A DNA stretch of 64,000 bases from Streptomyces sp. NBC_00448 (lineage in GTDB: Bacteria > Actinomycetota > Actinomycetes > Streptomycetales > Streptomycetaceae). Below are positions 42,684-51,928 of this stretch, in pieces (positions within the stretch are counted from its first letter, which is position 1; each line of letters opens with the position of its first letter). Below the pieces are notes generated by a model. It had not been told where the DNA came from. It made no database searches and saw nothing but the letters and a program-made list of their open reading frames with translations. The translations under genes were made by a program, and so were the position numbers. Location of the stretch: the NCBI RefSeq assembly GCF_036014115.1, contig NZ_CP107913.1, forward strand, positions 8,487,501-8,551,500, in the 5' to 3' direction.

Positions 42684-45103
42684 TCGCCGTTGGGGTCGGC
42701 GAAGGTCTGCCGGACCCGCCACAGGCCGTGCTCCGGCTGTTCCTCGATGAGCAGCAGCTTCGGCCCACGGGCGTCCGGCCCGGTACCGAGGTCGTCGTAC
42801 TCGTCCCAGTAGGCGTCCATGGCGTCGGCCCAGGCGTCGGCGTCCCACCCGGACTCGGCGTCCAGCTCGCCGAGCTGGTGGTACTTCTCCAGCGCCGCCA
42901 GCTCGACCCGGCGGAAGAGGGCGTTGCGGACCAGCACACGGAAGGCACGCGCATTGGCGGTCACCGGCTTGACCTGGTCGGCGCGCTCGGCGGCCTCCTC
43001 GGCGCTCTCCACCTCGGGGTTGGCCAGTTGCTCCCACTCGTCGAGCAGGCTGGAGTCGACCTGCCGCACCAGCTCGCCGAGCCAGGCCGTGAGGTCCTGG
43101 AAGTCCTCCGACTTCAGGTCGTCGGGCACGGTGTGCTCCAGCGCCTTGTAGGCGCCGGCCAGGTAGCGCAGCACGATGCCCTCGGTCCTGGCCAGCTCGT
43201 AGTTGGAGACGAACTCCGAGAACGTCATGGCCCGCTCGTACATGTCGCGGATGACGGACTTCGGCGACAGCGGGTGGTCGCCGACCCACGGGTGGCTCTT
43301 GCGGTACACGCCGTAGGCGTGCAGGAGCAGCTCCTCCAGCGGCTTGGGGTAGGAGACGTCCTGAATCCGCTCCATCCGCTCCTCGTACTCCACCCCGTCG
43401 GCCTTCATCTCCGCGATCGCCTCGCCGCGCGCCTTGTTCTGCTGGGCGGCGAGGATCTGGCGGGGGTCGTCGAGGGTGGACTCCACCACGGAGACCATGT
43501 CCAGGGCGTAGGAGGGGGAGTCGGGGTCGAAGAGCTCGAAGGAGGCGAGCGCGAAGGTGGACAGCGGCTGGTTGAGCGCGAAGTCCTGCTGGAGGTCGAC
43601 GGTGAGCCGGACGATCCTGCCCTCGGCGTCCGGCTCGTCGAGGCGTTCCACCACACCGCCGTCGAGCAGCGAGCGGTAGATCGCGATGGCCCGCCGGATG
43701 TGCCGGAGCTGGGACCTGCGGTCCTCGTGGTTGTCCTCCAGCAGGTGCCGCATCGCGTCGAAGGCGTTGCCCGGCCGGGCGATCACCGACAGCAGCATCG
43801 CGTGGGTGACCCGGAAGCGGGAGGTCAGCGCCTCAGGCTCGGAGGCGATCAGCTTCTCGAAGGTGTTCTGCCCCCAGCCGACGAACCCCTCCGGAGCCTT
43901 CTTGCGCACCACCTTGCGGCGCTTCTTCGGGTCGTCGCCGGCCTTGGCCAGCGCCTTCTCGTTCTCGATCACGTACTCGGGAGCCTGCGCCACCACGAAC
44001 CCGGCGGTGTCGAAGCCGGCCCGCCCGGCCCGCCCGGCGATCTGGTGGAACTCCCGGGCCCGCAGCACCCGCACCCGCTGCCCGTCGTACTTCGTCAGCG
44101 CGGTGAACAGCACCGTGCGGATCGGCACGTTGACGCCGACGCCGAGGGTGTCGGTGCCGCAGATCACCTTCAGCAGCCCGGCCTGCGCCAGCTTCTCCAC
44201 CAGCCGGCGGTACTTCGGCAGCATCCCCGCGTGGTGCACCCCGATGCCGTGCCGGACGTAGCGGGAGAGGTTGCGGCCGAAGGCGGTGGTGAAGCGGAAG
44301 TTGCCGATCAGCTCGGCGATGGCGTCCTTCTCGGCGCGCGTGCACATGTTGATGCTCATCAGCGCCTGCGCCCGTTCCACCGCGGCGGCCTGCGTGAAGT
44401 GCACGATGTACACCGGCGACTGGCGGGTCTCCAGCAGCTCGGTGAGGGTCTCGGTCAGCGGCGTGGTGCGGTACTCGTAGCTCAGCGGCACCGGCCGCGT
44501 CGCGGACCTGACCACCGCGGTGGGCCGCCCGGTGCGCCGGGTCAGGTCCTCCTCGAACCGGGCCACGTCGCCGAGCGTCGCCGACATCAGCACGAACTGC
44601 GCCTGCGGCAGCTCCAGCAGCGGGATCTGCCACGCCCAGCCGCGGTCCGGTTCGGCGTAGAAGTGGAACTCGTCCATGACGACCTGGCCGACGTCGGCGG
44701 TCCGCCCGTCGCGCAGCGCGATCGAGGCGAGCACCTCGGCGGTGCAGCAGATCACCGGGGCGTCCGGGTTGACCGAGGCGTCGCCGGTGAGCATGCCGAC
44801 GTTCTCGGTGCCGAACATCTTGCACAGGTCGAAGAACTTCTCGGAGACCAGCGCCTTGATCGGCGCGGTGTAGAAGGTGACCTCGTCGCGGGCCAGCGCG
44901 GCGAAGTGCGCACCCGCCGCCACCAGGCTCTTTCCGGAGCCGGTGGGGGTGGAGAGGATCACGTTCGCCCCCGAGACCACCTCGATCAGCGCCTCCTCCT
45001 GGGCCGGGTAGAGGGCGATGCCCTGGCCCTCGGCCCACGTCGAGAACGCTTCGAAGAGGGCATCGGGGTCGGCTTCGGAAGGGAGCTGATCGATAAGGGT
45101 CAC
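42590..45103 (-). CDS. DEAD/DEAH-box RNA helicase (SKI2-like, DUF3516 C-terminus)
   Basis: 837 residues from GTG at 45103 just after GGAGG; an open frame continues upstream but is not coding-like. Motif I TPTGSGKS (about 50-57), motif II MDEFHFY (about 142), SATLGD (motif III), and HQIAGRAGRAG (motif VI, about 350) give a superfamily 2 core. The C-terminal half carries the DUF3516 domain of actinobacterial helicases, with GVEYEERMERIQDVSYPKPL and long helical segments. Probably unwinds RNA or RNA-DNA hybrids in the cytoplasm. Its 3' end overlaps the DUF6397 gene by 94 bases. Confidence 0.92.
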   Translation of the reverse strand: MTLIDQLPSEADPDALFEAFSTWAEGQGIALYPAQEEALIEVVSGANVILSTPTGSGKSLVAAGAHFAALARDEVTFYTAPIKALVSEKFFDLCKMFGTENVGMLTGDASVNPDAPVICCTAEVLASIALRDGRTADVGQVVMDEFHFYAEPDRGWAWQIPLLELPQAQFVLMSATLGDVARFEEDLTRRTGRPTAVVRSATRPVPLSYEYRTTPLTETLTELLETRQSPVYIVHFTQAAAVERAQALMSINMCTRAEKDAIAELIGNFRFTTAFGRNLSRYVRHGIGVHHAGMLPKYRRLVEKLAQAGLLKVICGTDTLGVGVNVPIRTVLFTALTKYDGQRVRVLRAREFHQIAGRAGRAGFDTAGFVVAQAPEYVIENEKALAKAGDDPKKRRKVVRKKAPEGFVGWGQNTFEKLIASEPEALTSRFRVTHAMLLSVIARPGNAFDAMRHLLEDNHEDRRSQLRHIRRAIAIYRSLLDGGVVERLDEPDAEGRIVRLTVDLQQDFALNQPLSTFALASFELFDPDSPSYALDMVSVVESTLDDPRQILAAQQNKARGEAIAEMKADGVEYEERMERIQDVSYPKPLEELLLHAYGVYRKSHPWVGDHPLSPKSVIRDMYERAMTFSEFVSNYELARTEGIVLRYLAGAYKALEHTVPDDLKSEDFQDLTAWLGELVRQVDSSLLDEWEQLANPEVESAEEAAERADQVKPVTANARAFRVLVRNALFRRVELAALEKYHQLGELDAESGWDADAWADAMDAYWDEYDDLGTGPDARGPKLLLIEEQPEHGLWRVRQTFADPNGDHGWGISAEVDLAASDEESRAVLRVTDVGEL

Positions 45104-45236
45104 CCCTCCATCTTGCCCGTCCGGACGCCCAAGGGCGGAACCGGCGGTGAAGCCGATGATCACCACGGGTAGGGTGTGGCGTCGACCACGTGTCAACTCC
45201 GCCTGTGGGCGGCCGAATCGGGGGTATCGCCAGACC

Positions 45237-46031
45237 ATGATGGGACCAGCACACTCGCTGTCGGGAGCGACGGCCTGGTTGGGCGTCGGCGCCATCGCGG
45301 CCGGCCTCGGCGATCCGATGCCGTGGCCGACTCTCGTGGTGGGTGCGCTGATCTGTGCGGGTGCGGCCCTCGCGCCCGACCTGGACCACCAGGCGGCGAC
45401 CATCTCCCGGGCCTTCGGTCCGCTGTCCCACCTGGCCTGCAAGTTCATCGACTCGCTCTCCCACGTCACCTACAAGGCGACCCGGATGAGTGGCGACCCC
45501 CGCCGGGCGGGCGGCCACCGGACCTTGACCCACACCTGGCTGTGGGCGGCGCTGCTCGGCGTCGGTTTCTCGGCGCTGGCCGTCTACGGCGGCCGGTGGG
45601 CGGTGCTGGCGATCCTCTTCGTGCACGTGGTGCTCGCGGTGGACGGCCTGCTGTGGCGGCAGGCACGCGCCTCCAGCCACGTCCTGGTGTGGCTGCTCGG
45701 TGCGACGAGCGCGTGGATGCTCGCCGACGTGCTGGACGACCCGGGCAACGGCAAGGCGTGGCTGTTCACCGAGCCCGGCCAGCACTACATGTGGATCGGC
45801 ATGCCGATCGTGCTCGGTGCACTGGTGCACTGCCTCGGCGACGCGCTGACCGTCTCCGGCTGCCCGATCCTGTGGCCGATACCCGTCGGCCGCAGGCGCT
45901 GGCACCCGCTGGGTCCGCCGAAGTTCATGCGCTTCCGGGCCGGAAGCTGGGTGGAGATCAAGATCCTCACCCCGGTGTTCTTCGTGGCGGGCGGCGCCTG
46001 CGCCGTCGGCGCCCTCGGGCTGTTCGGCTAG
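45237..46031 (+). CDS. Membrane-bound metal-dependent hydrolase (DUF457/YdjM-like)
   Basis: 264 residues. ATG at 45237 (or the next codon, 45240). Conserved residues of the family are PAHSLSGATAWL, ALAPDLDHQAATISR and GGHRTLTHTWLW, which supply His/Asp metal ligands facing the membrane, then about five hydrophobic helices and ALVHCLGDALTVSGC. YdjM-type proteins are LexA-regulated in E. coli, function unclear. It is divergent from the helicase and ends next to the MFS gene that shares its terminal hairpin. Confidence 0.88.
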   Translation: MMGPAHSLSGATAWLGVGAIAAGLGDPMPWPTLVVGALICAGAALAPDLDHQAATISRAFGPLSHLACKFIDSLSHVTYKATRMSGDPRRAGGHRTLTHTWLWAALLGVGFSALAVYGGRWAVLAILFVHVVLAVDGLLWRQARASSHVLVWLLGATSAWMLADVLDDPGNGKAWLFTEPGQHYMWIGMPIVLGALVHCLGDALTVSGCPILWPIPVGRRRWHPLGPPKFMRFRAGSWVEIKILTPVFFVAGGACAVGALGLFG

Positions 46032-47299
46032 TTCGGCTCCCCGCCGCACCCCCTCCACGGCGGCTCCGCGGGGCCGCCGTGGAGGGGGTGCGGCGGGGGG
46101 ACGGCGCGGATCGCGGGAAGGGCGATCACCGCGATCACCGCGGAGGTCTGCCACAGCACCCCGAAGCCGAGCACCCCTGATGTGCCGACGAGCAGGGCGA
46201 CCGGCCCGGCGGCGGCCAGTCCGACGGGGCCGAGGACGAAGGCCCCGAAGGAGCTGTAGGCGCTCACCCGGGCCAGCACCTCACGCGGCACATGACGCTG
46301 CACGGTGGCCGCATAGAGGGTGCCGCAGACCGCCGAGCCGATGCCTGCCAGGAAGGCGGCGGCGCAGACCCCCGCCAGCGGCAGGCCGGTGGCGAGTGCG
46401 GCGGAGGGCAGCGACCAGCCCAGCGAGGCCGCGATCGCCGCGAACAGCGGCCGTCGGGGTCGCCGGACGAGCATCGCGATGCCGCCGGCCACCGCGCCCG
46501 CCCCGTCGACGGCCATCACCAGGCCCCACGACGACGCCCCGCCGAGCCGCCGCTGGGAGACGACGGGACCGAGGACGAGGAACGGCCCCCAGACGAAGAG
46601 GTTCATCAGGCCGATGTGCGCCGTGGTCACCCACAGCCAGGTGCGGGAGCGGAACGCGGTCCAGCCTCCTTTCAGGTCCGCCGTGAAGGACGCGGCGCGT
46701 GCGGGGAGCGGGGCCGCACGCGGCAGCAGGAGGAGCACGACGACGCTGACGGCGTAGCCGGCCGCGTCCAGGGCGAGTACGCACGACGGGCCGCTGACCG
46801 CGGTCAGGACGCCGGCGAGCATCGGGCCCGCGATGGACGTCGCGGACGCGGCCATGCCGAGCAGGGCGTTGGCGTCGGACAGCGCCGCACCGCGGGTGAG
46901 GTGCGGGACCAGGGCGTTGAGAGCCGGGTTGAACAGGGCTTCGGCCGCGCCCCAGAGGGCGACGAGGGAGACCAGCGCCCACAGCCCGGGACGCGACCCG
47001 AGCAGGACCAGGGCGAGGGCGCCCTGGGTGAGGCAGCGCACCGTGTCGGCGGCCGGCATCACCCGCCGGCTGCCGAGCCGGTAGGTGACGACGCCGCCGG
47101 CGAGCAGGACGAGGACGAGCGGCAGGGTCCGGGCGGCGAGGACGCAGCCCAGTTCGGTCCCACCCCCACCGGTGTCGAGGATCGCGAAGGCGACCGCGAC
47201 GGAGGCCATGGAGGAGCCGAGCAGCGAGGTGACGTAGCCGATGAAGAAGCGGCGGAAGTCGCGCTCGCGCAGTACCGCCAGGCCGTTGGGGAGGGGCAT
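46028..47299 (-). CDS. MFS transporter (EntS/MefA-type exporter)
   Basis: 423 residues from ATG at 47299; a TTG at 47314 is possible. Twelve helices. The start NGLAVLRERDFRRFFIGYVTSLLG, FAILDTGGGGTELG, GSRRVMPAADTVR and LWGAAEALFNPALNALVPHL identify the EntS/macrolide-efflux branch of MFS. Likely an exporter of a siderophore or drug. The last 20 codons (AVPPPHPLHGGP and on) are encoded by the 26-bp inverted repeat, so the C-terminus is partly repeat-derived. Confidence 0.9.
   Translation of the reverse strand: MPLPNGLAVLRERDFRRFFIGYVTSLLGSSMASVAVAFAILDTGGGGTELGCVLAARTLPLVLVLLAGGVVTYRLGSRRVMPAADTVRCLTQGALALVLLGSRPGLWALVSLVALWGAAEALFNPALNALVPHLTRGAALSDANALLGMAASATSIAGPMLAGVLTAVSGPSCVLALDAAGYAVSVVVLLLLPRAAPLPARAASFTADLKGGWTAFRSRTWLWVTTAHIGLMNLFVWGPFLVLGPVVSQRRLGGASSWGLVMAVDGAGAVAGGIAMLVRRPRRPLFAAIAASLGWSLPSAALATGLPLAGVCAAAFLAGIGSAVCGTLYAATVQRHVPREVLARVSAYSSFGAFVLGPVGLAAAGPVALLVGTSGVLGFGVLWQTSAVIAVIALPAIRAVPPPHPLHGGPAEPPWRGCGGEPN
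46039..46098. terminator. 26-bp perfect inverted repeat at a convergent junction
   Basis: The arms 46039-46064 and 46073-46098 are perfectly complementary over 26 bases (from CCCCGCCGCACCCCC inward to ACGGCGGC) with an eight-base TCCGCGGG loop. It lies eight bases after the DUF457 stop and is at the same time part of the 3' coding sequence of the convergent MFS gene (stop at 46028). It probably terminates the rightward transcript. Confidence 0.75.
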
Positions 47300-47436
47300 G
47301 AGCGCAGCGTGCAAGGAGCGGTTGACGACACGCCAGATTCGCGGTCGAGAAAACGTGAGTCGGATCGAATCAAGTTAAGCTCGTGTACGGGGCATTCAAG
47401 GGTGCGTTTACTGCGGTGAGTTGATGAAGGGGAGGT

Positions 47437-48189
47437 ATGAGTCGACCCGTCGAGTACGCCGTGGCCGTGGACGGGTTCGTTGCCGCCGCCGCGTTGGGAG
47501 CGGGCTCGCGCCGGGTCTACCGGATCGCTCTCACCACATGGGCCTGGGCGCTGGTGGACAAGGTTCCGCCGGTGGGGGAGGGGAGGCGCAACGCCCTGCC
47601 GCCGGCAGTGCCGTTGGCCCTGCTGGACGCCCCGCACACCCCGGGGCGGCTGCGGGACGCCTTCGCCGCGCGAGCCGCGGCGGTCGGTGCCCGTACGGCC
47701 AACCGCGAGTTGTCGGTGCTGGCCGCCGCGGTCAACTGGTGGCGCGCGCAGGGCTGGTTGACGGGCGACCCCCTCACCGGCGTGCGGCGCCTGCCCGTGC
47801 CGGCCGCGCCGGCGGCCGGAATCCGGCTGGACGCGGCCCAGGTCGGAGCCGTTCTCGACCTGCCGGTCCCGCTGCGGGAGACGACCTTCTGGCACCTGCT
47901 GCACGAGACCGGGGCGACGATCGAGCGCGTCCTCGCACTCGACGTCGACGACCTGGACCTGCCCGGCCGGCGCACCCGCGGGCGCGGCGCCCTGCGCTGG
48001 GGCGACGGATCGGCCGGCCTGCTCCCGCTGCTCACTCTCGGGCGCGTGGACGGACCGCTGTTCACGACCGGCCGGGGCCGGTTGTCCTACCGCCGCGCCG
48101 CGGAGGTCTTCACCGCCGCCACCCGGCCGCTCGATCCGCGGGGGCGCGGGTGGACGCTTCACCGGCTGGCGGCCGGAGAGCGGCGATAG
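47437..48189 (+). CDS. Degenerate tyrosine recombinase-like protein
   Basis: 250 residues, ATG after GGGGAGG. An N-terminal SAM-like domain (AAALGAGSRRVYRIALTTWAWALVD; TANRELSVLAAAVNWWRAQGW) is followed by a catalytic-like domain. The first active-site Arg is lost (TGATIERVLALDVDDLDL instead of TGLRxSEL), and the protein ends at LHRLAAGERR, without the HxxR-to-Tyr segment. It cannot recombine DNA in the usual way. Similar short proteins occur in streptomycetes, so it may have a DNA-binding role or be a relic. No att site or mobile element is nearby. Confidence 0.7.
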   Translation: MSRPVEYAVAVDGFVAAAALGAGSRRVYRIALTTWAWALVDKVPPVGEGRRNALPPAVPLALLDAPHTPGRLRDAFAARAAAVGARTANRELSVLAAAVNWWRAQGWLTGDPLTGVRRLPVPAAPAAGIRLDAAQVGAVLDLPVPLRETTFWHLLHETGATIERVLALDVDDLDLPGRRTRGRGALRWGDGSAGLLPLLTLGRVDGPLFTTGRGRLSYRRAAEVFTAATRPLDPRGRGWTLHRLAAGERR

Positions 48190-48223
48190 CCCAGCCCTGG
48201 GACTGGTCTCCGTTCCACCTCGG

Positions 48224-49450
48224 TCAACCGCCGTGGTGGAGCCGGTAGTGCTGGGCGAGGAGATCACGTCCGTAGTCGTTGCCGTTGGGGGCTCGCACGA
48301 TGGTGTGGACGTGGAAGCGGGCGGGCTCGGGATTGGCGAGGAAGACACCGGGATGGTTGTCGTACTCGACCAGGAGCACGGGTGAGTGAATCCGGTAGTA
48401 GAAGGCGCACTCGTCGTCGTGGCCGCCGCGCCAGGCGAACCGCGTCTCGTCGAAGTGCTCACGGACAAGCGCCAGGGTGCGCTCGGCCTGGGGCTGCGGG
48501 AGACGGTCGAGGTAGACCCGGATCAGCTCCACCAGAGCGTCACGCTGGTCGGCGGGCAGGCTTGCCGCGACGATCCCCTCGGGAGGCAGGACGAGGTTGT
48601 CACTGCCCGCGCCGGCGAGATGCCGGCCCTTCCACGGGCCGGCGAGTTCGGGCGGAAGGTCCTCCGCGCGTAGCGAGGAACCCATCAGGAACTCGCCCTC
48701 CCGGTCGGGGTCCAGGGCGCGGCGGAAGGAAAGGGCGACCTCGGTCTCGTCGCCGAAAGCCGTGATGCCCGCGAACCGTCCCGTCCCGGACGTCGGCTCG
48801 GCACCGAGGAACACGGGGGCGAGAACCACCTGCCCTCCGACGAAGACGCAGTGCAGGTCCACGTGATGCCCCATCAGCTGCCACCCCCACGGGGAGTCGC
48901 CCGAAGGAGCCCCGAAGACGGTGAACCAGTAGGCGAACTCCGTGAGGGTGTCCCGGTAGTCGTCGATGAGCTCGCCCAGGTGCTCGTTGAGTGCCATCGC
49001 GGCTCGTACCTGGGCGTAGCCGGCAGGGCTGAGGCTCGCCTCGACGACGGCGAGCGCGCGATCGCGGTCACGGTCGGTGAGACGCTCCAGGCGCATGCCC
49101 TTCGGGTGCCAGGTCGGGATCGCGTTCGTCCACAACCGCCATTCCGGGGCGTCCATCGGCAGCGCGGCGACCACCCTCTGGTGGGGCGCCAGCCCGTCGA
49201 GGTAGGCCCGGGCGGCCGTGACGGCGGTCTTCGGGGATGCCGCCGGGTGGCGGAGACGGTAGAGGCCCTGGCGCGGGGTGCCGTTCTCGGTGATGCCGAC
49301 GTAGGGCTCGCGATGCCGGCGTAAGGGTGCGGTCAGCTCGAAGGCCGCCTCCGGCGGGATCAGGTCGTCGAAGAGGTGGGAGTCGACGATCGGCAGGTCG
49401 CTTCGGGTGGCCGGCAGGGGGAAGTCCTCCCGGCGTGCTGGGCGCGACAT
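48224..49450 (-). CDS. DUF3500 family protein
   Basis: 408 residues, ATG after AAAGGAGAG. Conserved patches include LYRLRHP, LPMDAPEWRLWTN, WQLMGHHVDLHCVFVGG, FLGAEPTSG, the helical LSFRRAL, and FHVHTIVRAPNGNDYGRDLLAQHYRLHHGG in parts. The HHVDLHC and YRLHHGG patches could bind metal. Function unknown; no signal peptide at this start. It is divergent from an HxlR regulator 195 bases away, the probable controller. Confidence 0.85.
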   Translation of the reverse strand: MSRPARREDFPLPATRSDLPIVDSHLFDDLIPPEAAFELTAPLRRHREPYVGITENGTPRQGLYRLRHPAASPKTAVTAARAYLDGLAPHQRVVAALPMDAPEWRLWTNAIPTWHPKGMRLERLTDRDRDRALAVVEASLSPAGYAQVRAAMALNEHLGELIDDYRDTLTEFAYWFTVFGAPSGDSPWGWQLMGHHVDLHCVFVGGQVVLAPVFLGAEPTSGTGRFAGITAFGDETEVALSFRRALDPDREGEFLMGSSLRAEDLPPELAGPWKGRHLAGAGSDNLVLPPEGIVAASLPADQRDALVELIRVYLDRLPQPQAERTLALVREHFDETRFAWRGGHDDECAFYYRIHSPVLLVEYDNHPGVFLANPEPARFHVHTIVRAPNGNDYGRDLLAQHYRLHHGG

Positions 49451-49603
49451 GTCTCTCCTTTGCTCGGCGGGCAGCGCGGACGCCGCCCGGCACGAGGAAG
49501 CGGTTCTCGATCCGTCCCGCGCGGAGCGGGCCGGGCGCGGATACGGCGCCGACACACGACGTGCCCTTCTCCCGGACGGGTGACGTCGGGCGACGCGATG
49601 CGA

Positions 49604-49652
49604 TTACCGTAAGAAAGCAGCTCTCCCATGGGAAGAAGGCACTTTGTGGTAA
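49604..49652. promoter_or_regulatory. Inverted repeat between DUF3500 and HxlR genes
   Basis: TTACC (49604-49608) with downstream AAAG is mirrored by CTTT (49642-49645) and GGTAA (49648-49652), and a perfect TCCCATGGGA palindrome (49624-49633) sits midway. Such symmetry just before an HxlR gene suggests an autoregulatory operator that could also act on the divergent DUF3500 gene. Confidence 0.4.
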
Positions 49653-50062
49653 CCACCCAGGCCGAGTCGATGCTCCGCGACAGCCCCTACCGCGCGGACT
49701 GCCCGACGCGCCGCATCCTGGATCGGATCGGCGACCGTTGGACGGTGCTCATCGTGGGCGCCCTCTGGGACGGCAGCGCCCGCTTCTCGGAGTTGCGCCG
49801 GCGCATCGAGGGCATCTCGCAGAAGATGCTCACCCAGACCCTCCGCGGGCTCGAACGGGACGGGCTGGTGCGCCGCACCGTCCACCCCGAAGTCCCGGTC
49901 CGCGTCGAGTACGCGCTCACCGAGGCGGGCCGCACCCTGCGCGGCCCGCTGCGCGCGCTGGAGGAATGGTCGATCGCGCACCTCGGCGACATATCAGCCT
50001 CGCAGGAAGCCTACGACCGCGGGGACCGACCTCCTCCTGGCTCCACGGATCGCGACACGTGA
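49646..50062 (+). CDS. HxlR-family transcriptional regulator
   Basis: 138 residues from GTG at 49646, six bases after GGAAGAAGG; an ATG at 49628 is also in frame with a weaker site. Winged-helix motifs: CPTRRILDRIGDRWTVLIVGALWDG (in part), FSELRRRIEGISQKMLTQTLRGLERDGLVRR (in parts) and VEYALTEAG, as in HxlR/YodB regulators; the Cys in ADCPTRR matches the redox-active Cys of many relatives. It probably senses electrophiles or oxidants. The divergent DUF3500 gene is the likely target. Confidence 0.9.
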   Translation: MVTTQAESMLRDSPYRADCPTRRILDRIGDRWTVLIVGALWDGSARFSELRRRIEGISQKMLTQTLRGLERDGLVRRTVHPEVPVRVEYALTEAGRTLRGPLRALEEWSIAHLGDISASQEAYDRGDRPPPGSTDRDT

Positions 50063-50143
50063 CGCTGCGACATCGGCGCTGCGCACTGCCGACATTCACC
50101 TTCCGCCCGCCGCGGGAGGCTCACCCGTCCCGCCGTGGAAGGC

Positions 50144-51928
50144 TCACCCGTGCCAGGAGCGCCACAGCGCCGCGTACGCGCCCTCCGCCTCGACCAGTTG
50201 GTGGTGGCTGCCCAACTCGCTGATCCGGCCGTCCTCGACCACGGCGATCACATCGGCGTCGTGCGCGGTGTGCAGGCGGTGGGCGATGGCCACCACGGTA
50301 CGGCCGTCCAGCACCCGGGACAGGGACCGTTCGAGGTGGCGGGCGGCGCGCGGGTCGAGCAGCGAGGTCGCCTCGTCGAGCACCAGGGTGTGCGGGTCGG
50401 CCAGCACCAGCCGGGCGAGCGCGAGTTGCTGTGCCTGCGCCGGGGTCAGGGCGGAGCCACCGGAGCCGACCTCGGTGTCCAGGCCGTCGTCCAGCGCGCG
50501 CGCCCACTCCTGCGCGTCGACGGCGGCCAGCGCCTCCCACAGTTCGCCGTCGCCGGCCGTCGGACGGGCCAGCCGCAGGTTGTCGCGGAGGGTGCCGACG
50601 AAGACGTGGTGCTCCTGGTTGACCAGGGCGACGTGCTCCCGCACGCGCTCGGCGGGCATCCGGGCCAGCGCGGCCCCGCCGAGGGTGACCTCGCCGGTCC
50701 GCGGCGCGTACAGCCCGGCCAGCAGCCGCCCGAGCGTGGACTTGCCCGCGCCCGACGGCCCGACCAGCGCCAGCCGGGTGCCGGGCGGCACGTTCAGCGA
50801 CACGTCGTGCAGGACATCGGTGCCCTCGACATAGCCGAACCGCACCCGGTCCGCGGTCATGGTCCGGCCGTCCGGCGTCAGCGCGCCGTCGCCCTCGTCG
50901 ACCGCGACCTCGCGCACCCCGACCAGCCGGGCCAGCGACGCCTGCGCCGTCTGCAACTCGTCGTACCAGCGCAGCATCAGGCCGATCGGGTCGACCAGCA
51001 TCTGCGCGTACATCGCGCCCGTGGTCAGCGCGCCCACGGCCAGCCAGCCGTGCAGCGCGAAGCCACCGCCGATCATCAGCACCGAGGTCAGGATCAGCAC
51101 GTGGGTCATGGTGATCGCGGGGAAGAGCACGCTGCGCAGCCACAGCGTGTAGCGGCTCCAGCCGACCCAGTTCCGCAGCCGGGTCCGGGACAGCTCCTCC
51201 CGGCGCTCGCCCAGGCCGTGCGCCTCGATGGTGCGGCCGGCGTCGACGGTCTCGGCGAGCGCGGCGGCGACGGCCGCGTAACTCGCCACCTCCGCGCGGT
51301 AGGCGGCCGGTGCCCGCCGGAAGTACCAGCGGCAGCCGACGATCAGCAGCGGCAGCCCCACCAGCACGGCCAGCGCCAGCGGCGGCGCGGTCACCGCGAG
51401 GGCCCCGAGCAGCAGCAGCGCCCACACCACGGCGATCGCGAGTTGCGGCACCGCCTCCCGCATCGCCTCCGACAGCCGGTCGATGTCGGTGGTGATCCGC
51501 GACAGCAGGTCACCGGTGCCGGCCCGCTCCAGTACGCCCGGCGGCAGCGAGACCGAGCGCACCAGGAAGTCCTCGCGCAGGTCGGCGAGCATGCGCTCGC
51601 CCAGTACCGCCCCGCGCAGCCGGACCATCCGCACGAAGCACGCCTGCACCGCCAGCGCGGCCAGGAACAGGCAGACGGTACGGGTCAGGTGGATGTCGCG
51701 GTGGCCGTCGGCCAGGTCCTGCACCAGGTCGCCCAGCAGGAACGGCCCGACCATCGACGCGACGACCGCGACCGTGTTGACACCGAGCAGCACGGCGAAC
51801 GCGCCCCGGTGCCGCCGGGCCAGTTCGCGGACGTAACCGCGCACCGTGGCGGACGAACCGACCGGCAGCGTGGTGCTGTTCCGGGTCGGCATCGAGGGGT
51901 CGTGCTCCGGCGGTCGTACGCCGATCAT
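50144..51928 (-). CDS. ABC exporter half-transporter A (intact Walker A, degenerate signature)
   Basis: 594 residues: six membrane helices (about 40-310) then an ATPase domain. Walker A GPSGAGKST (about 393) and Walker B LVLDEATS (about 514) with H-loop IAHRL are intact, but the signature is LTPAQAQ (about 491) instead of LSGGQ. Its ATG overlaps the upstream partner's stop (ATGA), so the two are made together as a heterodimer. The substrate may be a drug, lipid or peptide. See the partner gene for the complementary loss. Confidence 0.93.
   Translation of the reverse strand: MIGVRPPEHDPSMPTRNSTTLPVGSSATVRGYVRELARRHRGAFAVLLGVNTVAVVASMVGPFLLGDLVQDLADGHRDIHLTRTVCLFLAALAVQACFVRMVRLRGAVLGERMLADLREDFLVRSVSLPPGVLERAGTGDLLSRITTDIDRLSEAMREAVPQLAIAVVWALLLLGALAVTAPPLALAVLVGLPLLIVGCRWYFRRAPAAYRAEVASYAAVAAALAETVDAGRTIEAHGLGERREELSRTRLRNWVGWSRYTLWLRSVLFPAITMTHVLILTSVLMIGGGFALHGWLAVGALTTGAMYAQMLVDPIGLMLRWYDELQTAQASLARLVGVREVAVDEGDGALTPDGRTMTADRVRFGYVEGTDVLHDVSLNVPPGTRLALVGPSGAGKSTLGRLLAGLYAPRTGEVTLGGAALARMPAERVREHVALVNQEHHVFVGTLRDNLRLARPTAGDGELWEALAAVDAQEWARALDDGLDTEVGSGGSALTPAQAQQLALARLVLADPHTLVLDEATSLLDPRAARHLERSLSRVLDGRTVVAIAHRLHTAHDADVIAVVEDGRISELGSHHQLVEAEGAYAALWRSWHG

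Noticed and set aside
45103..45469. Longer start for the helicase giving 959 residues
   Set aside because: The extra part overlaps the divergent DUF457 gene start and lacks coding bias.
47437..48189. Integrative element carrying the recombinase-like gene
   Set aside because: No tRNA, no direct-repeat att pair, no excisionase or transfer genes, and the active site is lost.
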